Assembly: GCF_023283825.1 (NCBI RefSeq)
Contig: NZ_JAKILD010000019.1
Coordinates: 1-64,000, forward strand
Length of the DNA stretch: 64,000 nucleotides
Direction of reading: 5' to 3'
Source of the DNA: Shewanella olleyana
Lineage (GTDB): Bacteria > Pseudomonadota > Gammaproteobacteria > Enterobacterales > Shewanellaceae
Positions within the stretch are counted from its first letter, which is position 1; each line of letters starts with the position of its first letter. The translations under genes were made by a program, and so were the position numbers. Of this stretch, positions 37,724 to 46,373 are shown piece after piece. Below the pieces are notes generated by a model. It saw only the letters and a program-made list of their open reading frames with translations, was not told the origin of the DNA and did no database searches.

Positions 37724-37912
37724 CTAAAATCCCATTTTGGCCTGATGGCTTAGGGGAGCGAATCCCGCCCCTAAATCTTTAGCCTTTTTACAGTGGGTTC
37801 TGACTGCTTCACGGGCATTCGAGTAACCCAACTTCTCAGCAACTTCCTTACCAACAAACCATGGTCCCCCATCTTTGTCGATTGCAGTTAGGTTGCCAAA
37901 GGTTAAGCGCAT
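37724..37912 (-). CDS. Short Bro-N (prophage antirepressor) domain protein
   Basis: A 62-aa product, MRLTFGNLTAIDKDGGPWFVGKEVAEKLGYSNAREAVRTHCK..., matches the first half of a Bro-N domain (WFVGKEVAEKLGYSNAREAVR is the core). A normal Bro-N domain has about 100 residues and is often fused to a C-terminal partner, so this copy is truncated. It overlaps the upstream ORF by 10 bases. It may be a remnant antirepressor or a small active one. Confidence 0.6.
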   Translation of the reverse strand: MRLTFGNLTAIDKDGGPWFVGKEVAEKLGYSNAREAVRTHCKKAKDLGAGFAPLSHQAKMGF

Positions 37913-38130
37913 CTAGACTGTAACGCTTCATCCAAGTATTTGCGTCTGATATGTACTTTAGATGAGGTAAGTAAGCCTTCTCTAAGTCTCTGAGCAGCAC
38001 GATAAGTAATTTTGAAGGCATTCATGTAGTAATCACAAGATTCAGCCTTGGGTTGCTTCTGATGGTTCATAGCATGTAGCCCTAATGTAAGTTTTTCTGA
38101 TTTATAACATAACCTTAAGAGCCTCCTCAA
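37903..38130 (-). CDS. Hypothetical small basic protein
   Basis: A 75-aa basic protein; an internal start at 38070 (MNHQKQPKAES) is also possible. The last part, AFKITYRAAQRLREGLLTSSKVHIRRKYLDEAL, is helical. It overlaps the Bro-N gene by 10 bases, which suggests coupling. No family is recognised. Confidence 0.45.
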   Translation of the reverse strand: MRRLLRLCYKSEKLTLGLHAMNHQKQPKAESCDYYMNAFKITYRAAQRLREGLLTSSKVHIRRKYLDEALQSRCA

Positions 38131-38576
38131 GCCTCTGTAGTGGGTTTTAGCCCTAAATGGCTATCATTGCACTGCTTTTACCTTAAAAGCCCTTGAAAAG
38201 CCTTACAGGTAGCTTTAAACCTCTCTCGCTTCTCCCTCCCTCCAAGCGTCAAACACTACGCTGTGCAAGCTCAACGAATGTGAAGGAGCGGAGCGACTGA
38301 CCTCGATTGAGTGAAGTGCAGGGGAGTGGTTGTAAGCGTCCATAATCACCAATTAATACCATTTAACCTTCAACTAAATATCATTGCTTAGAATGAGTTT
38401 TAGGATGGTTTAAATAGATTTATATCTACGATGTATGACGTACCAATTCGGCATTGAGGGTTTAGGAACCGCGCTCGCTTCGCTGCGCTCGAACCCTTCA
38501 CCCGTCCCGAATGTGGTACTGGTGTGTGGTGGGTGTGGTTATGTGGTTCCCTTATCCGAGACAATTAAGCTGCACT

Positions 38577-38621
38577 GTCTCCGATGTGAGATTATTTCGA
38601 ATAATTGTCTCCAATGTGAGA
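38577..38621. repeat. Two copies of a TGTCTCCRATGTGAGA operator-like repeat
   Basis: TGTCTCCGATGTGAGA at 38577-38592 and TGTCTCCAATGTGAGA at 38606-38621 differ by one base; each is an imperfect dyad GTCTC-N6-GAGA(C). A GAGACAATT at 38558-38566 is inverted relative to AATTGTCTC at 38604. Spacing is 29 bases, close to three helical turns. Confidence 0.7.
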
Positions 38622-38941
38622 CAAAAGCAAAGCCTCTGCAAATTCCCCTATATATATGTTTCTTATTAGGGGAAAATGACCCTTAGTAATTCCTAATATG
38701 CTCTACAACCCTTGAGGTGTAAGGGTTAGATGTTTTTCTCTGGTGCCAAAAGTGACACCCCAAAGTTAAATATCAAATAACCGACCTCTTTTTTGACTCA
38801 AAACCCTATGAAGTTGGTAAGAGGGTGTATATGCATTCTCTTTTAATAGACCCCTACCTACATACTAAATCGCCCTTACCTTAAGAGCCTAAAACACTGA
38901 AAGCCTTACACAGCAAGGCTTGCGGGGGTATTTGACTACAA

Positions 38942-39023
38942 TGTATCACTTGTATCATTTGATACTTTTAGCCTTGAGTAAATCATTTGATACAACTATT
39001 GACTCAATTGATATAATTGATAC
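38942..39023. repeat. TGATAC iteron-like cluster with one perfect dyad
   Basis: The hexamer TGATAC or its complement GTATCA appears at 38943, 38952, 38960, 38988 and 39018, with TGATAT at 39009: six copies in 82 bases. GTATCATTTGATAC at 38952-38965 is a perfect dyad and ATCATTTGATAC recurs at 38982. The cluster ends 33 bases before the start codon of the first early gene. It may bind an element-encoded repressor or replication initiator. Confidence 0.75.
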
Positions 39024-39055
39024 TATCACCGCACCTTACAACCAAGGAGATAAGC

Positions 39056-39307
39056 ATGTTAAGTCACCTTAAACTACCCGATGGAGTTAACGAAGCAGAG
39101 GGTAGTATTGATATATCGGCATTGCAAAAAGACCTATCTCTTACTATGACTACGGCACAACAAGAATTATTAGCTAACGCTATGCTTGCTGATGTGCGTA
39201 AGCGACGTGTTACCAAGGCGCAGATTAATAAGTTTCTTGATGAGGATAAGTGGAGGGGTTACTTGAAGCAGCGATTATCCGACCCGATTTATCATCAATG
39301 GATTTAA
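39056..39307 (+). CDS. Hypothetical early protein of the element (83 aa)
   Basis: The start at 39056 has the SD AAGGAG seven bases upstream; the frame is open further left to 39017. The product (MLSHLKLPDGVNEAEGS...) is helical with a basic stretch LADVRKRRVTKAQINKFLDEDKW. No family is recognised. It is the first gene behind the TGATAC cluster and overlaps the next gene by about 10 bases. Confidence 0.65.
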   Translation: MLSHLKLPDGVNEAEGSIDISALQKDLSLTMTTAQQELLANAMLADVRKRRVTKAQINKFLDEDKWRGYLKQRLSDPIYHQWI

Positions 39308-39777
39308 TGTGGGGATTAGCTAAGTCTCTCAACCTAAGTAGAGGATGGGCTAAAGCGGTCTGCAAACGAAATGTATACGACAGCGAGAGAAAGCAGATAC
39401 GAACCATACTGAACATCCTTATTGATAGTTCGCCAATGTTTAGAATACTTAAGGATACTTCGGTAAGCGCATTAGATATTGATGTGGTATGTCGCTCTAA
39501 GAAGGTAAGTACTGTTTTACGTTTACTAAAGAGTCAGGTGGAAGAAACTATGAAGTCAGCCAAATTACAGATTGAACTTGCAGATGCACACAAACGCATC
39601 CAAGAACTTGAGTCACAACTACAAGCACCAACTGATTGGAAGGGAGATGCCATTAAGATGAAGGCGGAAGGGCTTACCAATGCAAAGATTGCAGTTCAAA
39701 CAGGTAAAGGTACAGCTACTATTCAACGCTACTTAGCAACAGACGAGGCTAAAGCTTTAGTTAAACAGAGCTCATAA
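39298..39777 (+). CDS. Hypothetical protein with coiled coil and C-terminal HTH
   Basis: Read from ATG 39298 (159 aa); a GTG at 39250 is in frame. Residues about 80-115 form a coiled coil (KLQIELADAHKRIQELESQLQ), followed by an HTH-like IKMKAEGLTNAKIAVQTGKGTATIQRYL close to resolvase-type HTH motifs. The N-terminus includes GLAKSLNLSRGWAKAVCKR. A DNA-binding role, possibly replication or regulation, is an inference. Confidence 0.6.
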   Translation: MDLMWGLAKSLNLSRGWAKAVCKRNVYDSERKQIRTILNILIDSSPMFRILKDTSVSALDIDVVCRSKKVSTVLRLLKSQVEETMKSAKLQIELADAHKRIQELESQLQAPTDWKGDAIKMKAEGLTNAKIAVQTGKGTATIQRYLATDEAKALVKQSS

Positions 39778-39827
39778 ACAACTAACCATCAGGCAGGAAG
39801 TCACACTTTAATTCAAGGAAACAAACC

Positions 39828-40235
39828 ATGAAGCAAGTTAATATCCCAAGTGAAGTAGCTAATATGTTTACTCACTTATTCCCCGAGTTAGACCTTAATA
39901 CCTTTGTTGAGCAGCATCTAACTGAAACCATCGTTGAAAGACAATCCATCATTGATGAAGTGACCTTGAGCTCTAAGCAAAGAGAGTTAGGGTATACCTT
40001 GTTAGATGAACTGACCACTGACCTCACTCGAACACTCACAGTAGACGATATCAAGAACCTGACTGTTGTAGCTTATGGTTTGGCATTTAGGTTTATTGAT
40101 GAGCCTGATGTATCAAATAACCTACCTAAAGCGCTTGAGTCCATACACGGATACTTAGAGCTTCATGGCTCCCTTTCTCCTGAGAGAGTTAAGGCGCTGA
40201 ACAAAGCAATTAGTACACTAATTCAAATCAGATAG
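39828..40235 (+). CDS. Hypothetical protein of the element (135 aa)
   Basis: An acidic, helical 135-aa protein starting MKQVNIPSEVANMFTHLFPELDLNTFVEQHL, with SD CAAGGAAAC. It has no recognised domain, signal peptide or membrane segment. It lies in the rightward early gene run, 9 bases before the next gene. Confidence 0.65.
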   Translation: MKQVNIPSEVANMFTHLFPELDLNTFVEQHLTETIVERQSIIDEVTLSSKQRELGYTLLDELTTDLTRTLTVDDIKNLTVVAYGLAFRFIDEPDVSNNLPKALESIHGYLELHGSLSPERVKALNKAISTLIQIR

Positions 40236-40244
40236 GGGTAGGTT

Positions 40245-40463
40245 ATGGCTTTATCAAATGAGCATAAAGAAGCATTAGACTTAATGACCATCCACGGCAT
40301 GACCATTCCTGATGTATCTGCTCATTTGGGTGTACCAGAGTCTCTCATACATGAATTGTGGTGTTTAGCTGTTGGGGCATACATTGAATTGCTTGATGGG
40401 AGTTCTCCCCTTACAGAAGCGTTTAAGAGGGCTGAGGCTTATGAGCCAGAAGTACAAACATAA
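40245..40463 (+). CDS. Small HTH-like protein (72 aa)
   Basis: A 72-aa protein with an HTH-like segment EALDLMTIHGMTIPDVSAHLGVPESLIHELW near residues 8-38, comparable to phage terminase small subunit or sigma-like HTH motifs. SD TAGGGGTAGGTT precedes it. It is too short to be a complete terminase small subunit. Confidence 0.55.
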   Translation: MALSNEHKEALDLMTIHGMTIPDVSAHLGVPESLIHELWCLAVGAYIELLDGSSPLTEAFKRAEAYEPEVQT

Positions 40464-40653
40464 GAAAACCATAACTATCTCTTTAGGTACTGCTGATAGG
40501 TTGCTTAATGCTGCATTAGCCCAAATGCTGGAACCATACAACCTCAGGGTCAGAACTCATAGGAAGGGTGAGGAGCCTAAGCCTCGCACTGAAAAGCTTC
40601 CTGCTGACCATGAGCTTATTAAGCTGTTACTGGCTCATCTTGAGGATGCTTAG
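40441..40653 (+). CDS. Small basic protein of the element (70 aa)
   Basis: The ATG at 40441 (MSQKYKHKKTITISLGTADRLL) overlaps the previous gene by 23 bases and has a GAGGCT upstream. The 70-aa product is basic in the middle (RVRTHRKGEEPKPRTEKLP). No family is recognised. The frame is open left to 40372, but that part lacks an SD. Confidence 0.55.
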   Translation: MSQKYKHKKTITISLGTADRLLNAALAQMLEPYNLRVRTHRKGEEPKPRTEKLPADHELIKLLLAHLEDA

Positions 40654-40777
40654 GCATCCTTTTTGTTATCTGAAGGGGCGGTGATTTACCGCTCTTGGCA
40701 TTTCATCGTACGCGCAAGTTTGGAGTCATGAAGAATCAAGCAGGTGCAGGCCAATTCGGCATGCACGATTTGCAGGT

Positions 40778-41179
40778 TTACCAGACCATTGGTGGTCTGA
40801 TGTAATCAACTTTGCCATAGTTTTTGGGTGCAACAGGAAATGGAATGCTTGAGGAGGTTGTCGAATATACGGTGTTTAGTGGTGGTGCAACTACCATGAA
40901 AGGGCTAACAATGGCATGACCTTCATTTAAACTATCGCAGTGCATCCACATAGCTTCATAGGTCGCAATGTCTATCAGGTTATCTGTTATATCGTCTGTA
41001 CCTTCCCAGTTTTTACGCTTGGTTCGCTTGAAGAAGTGAAACTGATAAACACCTTTGACCACTTGAATAGCAAAGCACTTATCCAAAAGTGTGAATACGT
41101 TACCTTCTCCGAACACATCGAGTAATTGAGTAGGGTTAAACACTGCCTCAAAGTGCTTAAAGTTTACGCCTGTTTCCAT
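40778..41179 (-). CDS. Hypothetical protein of the element (133 aa)
   Basis: A leftward 133-aa protein starting METGVNFKHFEAVFNPTQLLDVFG; the upstream GTG at 41185 is an alternative start. There is no signal peptide. The last part (VAPPLNTVYSTTSSSIPFPVAPKN) is Pro/Ser-rich. It is alone on this strand between rightward genes. No family is recognised. Confidence 0.55.
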   Translation of the reverse strand: METGVNFKHFEAVFNPTQLLDVFGEGNVFTLLDKCFAIQVVKGVYQFHFFKRTKRKNWEGTDDITDNLIDIATYEAMWMHCDSLNEGHAIVSPFMVVAPPLNTVYSTTSSSIPFPVAPKNYGKVDYIRPPMVW

Positions 41180-41279
41180 CTTCACCCCCTATAACAATAA
41201 TAACCATGATATCAGTAGGGTTATTTGCAACGCCATAGCAAAAGACAATAATAGCCCTACAAACTATAAGGGGTTGGAT

Positions 41280-41810
41280 ATGAAAACAATTGGTGAAGTA
41301 TTAGATACAGTTATCGCTAAAGATAAATCAAGCAGAACCACAGTAACACTCAAGACCTTAGCTAATATGGATTGGCACTTAGAGAATGGTCATACTCAAG
41401 ACGTTCAAACATTCCTTGAGAACCTTCTTCATGATGTTAATGTTGGTTTTGATAAGTACGACAATGGTAACTATGCAAGTAAAGCCACCAGCATTGACCT
41501 ATCATTTAGTTCTATAGACATTGAGGTTGATAAACGTGTTAAAGGTATCAACGGGTTTGAACGTCAGACTGTACATACATTTGCTGAGCACGTTCTGTTA
41601 ATGCTTGAAGGTTATGATGTAGACCAACTATGGTTAGACCGAGCACTAAACCTAGCCTCTAAGGTATTACGTCAGAAGGGTGACACTATCACCTTACAAG
41701 TAACTGATGAATTGGGTAATCGTGTTTACCCTGAGACTGAGTTCTTCGGTGGTACAGTTCATGGCATGAATACTGATGTTACCTCTCGATTTGCCCTATC
41801 AGGTCGATAG
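41280..41810 (+). CDS. Hypothetical protein of the element (176 aa)
   Basis: Starts MKTIGEVLDTVIAKDKSSRTTVTLK at an ATG behind AAGGGGTTGGAT. The 176-aa protein is acidic and has no signal peptide or membrane segment. Its C-terminal part includes DTITLQVTDELGNRVYPE. No family is recognised. It ends 20 bases before a bidirectional terminator. Confidence 0.6.
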   Translation: MKTIGEVLDTVIAKDKSSRTTVTLKTLANMDWHLENGHTQDVQTFLENLLHDVNVGFDKYDNGNYASKATSIDLSFSSIDIEVDKRVKGINGFERQTVHTFAEHVLLMLEGYDVDQLWLDRALNLASKVLRQKGDTITLQVTDELGNRVYPETEFFGGTVHGMNTDVTSRFALSGR

Positions 41811-41827
41811 ATTGAGCCATAGATAAA

Positions 41828-41862
41828 AAGAAGGGAACCTCAATGGTTCCCTTTTTAGTGCC
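41828..41862. terminator. Bidirectional terminator in the element
   Basis: AAGGGAACC (41831-41839) pairs with GGTTCCCTT (41845-41853) around a five-base loop; TTTT follows on plus and a T-rich run on minus. It serves the rightward 176-aa gene and the leftward virion genes, which converge here. Confidence 0.85.
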
Positions 41863-41864
41863 TG

Positions 41865-44105
41865 TTATTGTATTGGTTCGGCTTCACCTGCAAGGGTGAT
41901 ACCTGCCATTTGTCCCATTAAGTGACCAAACTCTCTGATGTGGTCTGCTGGTACTTTCTCAAAGTCTAAAGAGAATATCTTGGCTACTGAGTCTTTAACT
42001 TCCTGAGGTGAACCCGTCATATCTCTATACAAGATACGTTGTATTTCACGATAGGTTTCTTGCTGAATCTCAGATGCCTTACTTGATGCAATACCACGGT
42101 TAATCATCCAAGGTAATGCAGCAGCAGTAGGGTGCATGGCAGATGATAAAACAGTACCTACAAGCAAATCATCACCACCTAATACAGTGGTAAGGCTACT
42201 CTTAAGGCTTTCGTCCATGGTTTTGCCCGTAGTTAACTCAGCTAAGCGTCTGGTTCTCTCTTGTCGCTGCTCAAGGTTGAGCATTTCCTTAAGGTTGCCT
42301 GTCTGCATGCGTGGTGAAAGGTCAGATACCTTTTCAACATTCTTAAGCTGTTGGTCAGTAAGAAGTCTAGTGGCTCCCTCTCTTGCATCTCGAGGGCTAT
42401 TAGCTATCTTCTGAATCTGCTCTTTAGCAGCTTGGCCAATACCAGCACTGGCTAAGTCCCAATTACCATCTTTAATAGCTTGGAACGTGTTAGCTGCTTG
42501 TTCTTCATTGGATCCGAAGAAGTCACGACCTTTACCAGCTTGCTTCAATACACCTTCGTTGTACCAAGATTGAATAGCTTTAGCGTCTTGGTAATCAGGT
42601 GAGGCATTGGTAAGGATATCGTTTAGCTCACCCCAACGATTCATGATGGCTGTACGCTCTGAACCAGATGCTCTACTACCATTACGGTATAAAGCCTTAG
42701 CTGTTTCATCCAGTATCTGAAATCTACTAGCCTGAGGGTCTAATTCCTTAGCAATACGGCTACCTTCACTGAATGCAGTTTTCATAGCCTTAGACTGCTG
42801 TAGCTCTTTAGGTAATTGAACAGCACTAGCAGGTGTTTGGTATGCAGCTTGGTACATGCTTGCTGTTTCTTGGTTTAACTCTGCTCGTTGATTCTGGTTT
42901 AAGCGTTCAAAGTTGACCGAACCACTATCTAACACTTCACCAGTGCTCAACGTTCTAGTTGCAGTATTAGGGCTAACACCTAAATCATCACCAGCTTGAA
43001 CAGTAGGGCTTACAGCTTCCGTGATATCTGCTTGTTGTTGGTTCTGTCTTGCTGCCTGTCTTTCGAGTAACGTTCCAGTAGGGTTTTTATCACCAGTAAC
43101 ACTAGTTCCGACTCTTGGCGTACCTGCATTACGGTTAATTGATGCTGTCAGGCTTTGCATTGCATCAGCGTCAGCAAGCATTACAGATGAACCAGTACCA
43201 GCTTGAGGATTACCTGTTGCATCAACACCTCTACCACCTCTAGACAATTCAGCTAAATCAGCAGCTACTTGGTCAGCGTTCAATCTACCTGCTTTAACTT
43301 CCTCATTTAGGTATCTGGTTAAGGTGTTTTGAGCATCCGCTTCAGGACTACCCTCTAGCATACGTCTGAACCATGGCACTCTACTTGCCAAGCTTGTTGC
43401 ACCTTCAGCAACTCCACCAACAACAGGGGAGAGGACTGCACCGATACCACCACCTACAGCAGCATCACTAGCTACTTCACTAGCAGTTTTACCCTCACTC
43501 GAACCAGCACCTTCAGTAGCTCCATAAACACCACCTACCATAGCTGTTCTACCTGCACGATTAAGAGCATTAGCGCCTTGGCCTACCCAGTTAGCACCAG
43601 CAGCAGGAGCTGCTAAACCACCAAGTAACTCAGCACCTACAGCAGAATTAGGATACTTCTCAGCAAACTCACGCATACTTAAACGTTCAGCATCTCTAGC
43701 TTGCTCGTAGTTCTCTTTGAAGTTGGTCGCTTCAAATTCCATTAAGGCTTTAGCACCAGCGTTAGCAGCACCTTTGATTTCATCACTAAAGCCAAGTGTT
43801 AAACCTTGCTGTAATGAATCACGAATGCCTTGGTCATACTCTTGACCTTCTTCACTACGCTGTAACCATTCAGGCAGGTTTTCATTAAAGTTACGCCTAG
43901 CAAAACCAAGTAAGCTAACGTTGTCAGCTACTGAACCAACGAAGTTAGCTGTCTGTCTTGCACCATCCATAAAGCCATTAATAGGCTCAGTTGTATTTGG
44001 CTCCTCTTGAGTTACAAACTGTGCAAATGGATTACTATCTTGTGGTTTTGTGGTGGCAGGTTGTTGATTGCCACCATTCACAAACTGTTCAAATGGATTA
44101 GCCAT
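41865..44105 (-). CDS. Phage ejection/internal virion-like protein (large)
   Basis: A 746-aa protein with two short N-terminal repeats (NPFEQFV, NPFAQFV) like those seen in podovirus DNA-transfer or internal core proteins. Residues about 160-240 are Gly/Ala-rich and hydrophobic (LLGGLAAPAAGANWVGQG; AVGGGIGAVLSPVVGGVAEG), which would suit membrane insertion during DNA ejection. The rest is long, Gln/Asn-rich and helical. No lytic transglycosylase motif is evident. It overlaps the preceding gene by 8 bases. The family call rests on pattern memory. Confidence 0.65.
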   Translation of the reverse strand: MANPFEQFVNGGNQQPATTKPQDSNPFAQFVTQEEPNTTEPINGFMDGARQTANFVGSVADNVSLLGFARRNFNENLPEWLQRSEEGQEYDQGIRDSLQQGLTLGFSDEIKGAANAGAKALMEFEATNFKENYEQARDAERLSMREFAEKYPNSAVGAELLGGLAAPAAGANWVGQGANALNRAGRTAMVGGVYGATEGAGSSEGKTASEVASDAAVGGGIGAVLSPVVGGVAEGATSLASRVPWFRRMLEGSPEADAQNTLTRYLNEEVKAGRLNADQVAADLAELSRGGRGVDATGNPQAGTGSSVMLADADAMQSLTASINRNAGTPRVGTSVTGDKNPTGTLLERQAARQNQQQADITEAVSPTVQAGDDLGVSPNTATRTLSTGEVLDSGSVNFERLNQNQRAELNQETASMYQAAYQTPASAVQLPKELQQSKAMKTAFSEGSRIAKELDPQASRFQILDETAKALYRNGSRASGSERTAIMNRWGELNDILTNASPDYQDAKAIQSWYNEGVLKQAGKGRDFFGSNEEQAANTFQAIKDGNWDLASAGIGQAAKEQIQKIANSPRDAREGATRLLTDQQLKNVEKVSDLSPRMQTGNLKEMLNLEQRQERTRRLAELTTGKTMDESLKSSLTTVLGGDDLLVGTVLSSAMHPTAAALPWMINRGIASSKASEIQQETYREIQRILYRDMTGSPQEVKDSVAKIFSLDFEKVPADHIREFGHLMGQMAGITLAGEAEPIQ

Positions 44106-45660
44106 TAGTTAACTCCTCAGGTAAGTAACCGAACGTATTCATGAAGTAGTCCTGCATTTCCTGACTAGGGTCATTCATCAACATTTGGATAGCTTCATTA
44201 GGTGCTTGAATAATCTCAGTAGGATTACCAATAGCTGCATTGGTCTTAGCCTCAATCTCTTGCTTACTTTCGTAAACTGGCTTAGTCCAATTGTCGTATG
44301 TGGTTCCTTGGTACTGTTCAGCTACACCTAACTCTTTAGCAGTCTTGGTGTTGGCATTACTAACAGAGGCGATACTATCTCTAGTTGCCTTAACTGCCAT
44401 AAGTTGTTGAGCAAAAGACTTACCCTCTAATGCTTCAATGGTTAGGTTCATTGCGGTATCAGATACAGGTGCGAATGCTCGAACAATGTTACGAACAATC
44501 TCAAGCTTTCTTGATTCACTTAAAGCGTAAAGGTCATTAAGTTCAGACTCACCTAACTGCATTCCCATTGGCTCCAAGATACCGTTAAGGCTTTGCTTAA
44601 CACCTGAACCAATACGAGAAGCATTCTGGTCTTGCATCAATGAGATGATTTCTAAACCTTCATCTAAGTATTGAATCTCAGCTTCATAGTTGTTCTTGTC
44701 AGTAACGTGAGTAACAAACTGGTCAGCACTAAACTGTCCACGGTTATTCTCTTTAACTGATTCCTCTGCGATATACTCTTGAGCAGCAGTAAACTGTTCA
44801 TCTGTATATTCATGAGGATTACTTAACACTTGCATGTGATAGTCCATGATTTCAGGAACTACCTCAGTGTTATTGGTCATATCAACTACTTCACCGTTAC
44901 GGTCATAAACTCTACCGTCTTTACCTTTAGATGCTTGGCTAATGTTTCCGTCTGCATCCTTAACTTTGATGTCAGTAGCAAACACATCACCACCTTGACC
45001 AATGTTCATTCTTGGGTCGGTAGCTGTACCAATCTGTTTAGTTTGACCAGTAATATTATTAGTCTGTAGCATCACTTTGCTACCACCTAACTCTACTGTT
45101 TCTGGCTCACTAAACTGAGGTTTTAAACCTGCATCTACTTGTAGTTGGTTCGCATACTGCAAGCGTAGTTGTTCTTGTACTTCTGGTGTTTGACCTATCA
45201 TTGCCTTCTCTAAAGACTCAACCTTTTGCATAGCTGTCATGTCGGGTGTGAAGGTTGCATTCAAGTCTGATAACTGTGTCTTTGCTTGGCCTATAAAGTC
45301 TTGTTGTCTGAAGAACTCAGTAGCTTCAGCTTCTTGCATCATACGTTGAGGAGCAGCATTAGCAGCTTCATTAATCTGAGCCATATCAATATCATTACCA
45401 TATTGGGCTAAGTCTTGGCCTAGGTTCTGATTCATCTGGTTAGGGTTTGCGTACTGTCTTAGGTTAGCGATAGCAGCTTGAGTATTATCATTAACTGTCT
45501 GTGCTCGCTGCTGTTGCTGATTAGTAACCTGTTGGTTAGCTAATGCCCGCAAAGATGCGACACCTTCATTAACTTGATTGGCACTGTTGGCAAATAGATT
45601 GTTAGCAGCATTATGGTTCACTGCATTTATGTTTTGCCATGTAATAGGGGATTTAGCCAT
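44098..45660 (-). CDS. Phage internal virion-like protein
   Basis: A 520-aa protein starting MAKSPITWQNINAVN, a start I recall from podovirus structural proteins of marine gammaproteobacteria. Residues 15-110 are extremely Asn/Gln/Ala-rich and helical (NQQQQRAQTVNDNTQ), with long coiled-coil stretches after. No enzyme motif or signal peptide is seen. It is the first gene of a two-gene leftward unit with the 746-aa protein. Paired genes of this kind encode the ejection proteins in podoviruses. Confidence 0.65.
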   Translation of the reverse strand: MAKSPITWQNINAVNHNAANNLFANSANQVNEGVASLRALANQQVTNQQQQRAQTVNDNTQAAIANLRQYANPNQMNQNLGQDLAQYGNDIDMAQINEAANAAPQRMMQEAEATEFFRQQDFIGQAKTQLSDLNATFTPDMTAMQKVESLEKAMIGQTPEVQEQLRLQYANQLQVDAGLKPQFSEPETVELGGSKVMLQTNNITGQTKQIGTATDPRMNIGQGGDVFATDIKVKDADGNISQASKGKDGRVYDRNGEVVDMTNNTEVVPEIMDYHMQVLSNPHEYTDEQFTAAQEYIAEESVKENNRGQFSADQFVTHVTDKNNYEAEIQYLDEGLEIISLMQDQNASRIGSGVKQSLNGILEPMGMQLGESELNDLYALSESRKLEIVRNIVRAFAPVSDTAMNLTIEALEGKSFAQQLMAVKATRDSIASVSNANTKTAKELGVAEQYQGTTYDNWTKPVYESKQEIEAKTNAAIGNPTEIIQAPNEAIQMLMNDPSQEMQDYFMNTFGYLPEELTNG

Positions 45661-45991
45661 AGCGTTGAGGCTCCTTAGTTATTAACGTTAATAACATTTC
45701 AGGAACCCAGAATATTGCATTGCTACACTGAGATACTTCACCGATGAACCGTGTAATGTCCAAGTGATAGTATCTTGATAACCCTTATCAATAAAGGGTT
45801 TGGGAGTAATAACCTTACATTAATTGTGGATACTCCTGAGGGCAAATCTAAGCCCGTACAGGAGGTTTTATTGTCATGGTTCGGCCATTGCATAGGCTTT
45901 CACCAAAGGCTTCTGAATGCTCCTCCTTAGCGGGGAGGAACACCCATGGCTAGATAATTACTTGCAAGGCAAATACCTGAACCAGATAGCT

Positions 45992-46195
45992 TTATAACAG
46001 CAGTGTCATACTGACTGAGCCAGTTAATATTGAGCATCTTTGCATGATGTAATCAATACGCTCTGGTGTTGTCATATTGTGTGGATGGTTCCATTGCCCC
46101 GTTAAGGGTTGTAACGACCTACACAATACCTGTATTCCATCTTGGGTATCTTCATGAGTGCAAATCAATCCAACTACCTCTGATGTTATTGCCAT
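45992..46195 (-). CDS. Possible small protein (67 aa)
   Basis: A leftward 67-codon ORF starting MAITSEVVGLICTHEDTQDGIQVL. The composition looks protein-like and it contains an HPHN segment, but the only SD candidate (GTAGGTG) is too close to the start. No family is recognised. Confidence 0.35.
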   Translation of the reverse strand: MAITSEVVGLICTHEDTQDGIQVLCRSLQPLTGQWNHPHNMTTPERIDYIMQRCSILTGSVSMTLLL

Positions 46196-46324
46196 CACCT
46201 ACAGTTTCTAGAATGTAGGCTAGATTACCTGAACCATAACGCTTCAATGCCTTGAAGGATGCTCCGTGTATCTGAGAATAACTATATATGATGCCTGTTC
46301 ATCAGGCCATACTATAGGCATAAA

Positions 46325-46373
46325 AAAACCCTAGGCTGAAGGTCGACGAAAACCTGTATCTAGGGTCTTTTAT
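46325..46373. terminator. Long-loop stem with T run
   Basis: ACCCTAG near 46329 pairs with CTAGGGT near 46360, separated by 24 bases and followed by CTTTTATTT. It has a good T run on plus but no supported rightward gene upstream, so its role is unclear. Confidence 0.35.

Larger units (their letters stand above)
38131..39055. other. Divergent control region of the element
   Basis: About 920 bases between the leftward regulator genes and the rightward early genes. It contains a GC-rich imperfect hairpin at about 38457-38497 (GAGGGTT...AACCCTTC), two GTCTC dyad repeats at 38577-38621 and a cluster of TGATAC motifs at 38942-39023. A rightward 83-codon frame at 38435-38686 is open with two CxxC pairs but has no clear SD. 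The layout fits a genetic switch or a replication origin. Confidence 0.5.

Noticed and set aside
38435..38686. 83-codon frame with CxxC pairs, possibly a zinc-ribbon protein
   Set aside because: No clear SD, an unusual N-terminus from a GC-rich hairpin, and the later CxxC pairs fall on the duplicated GTCTC repeat. It remains possible but is not supported enough to list as a gene.
40245..40463. Terminase small subunit
   Set aside because: Only 72 aa with a bare HTH-like segment and no large subunit anywhere in the element.
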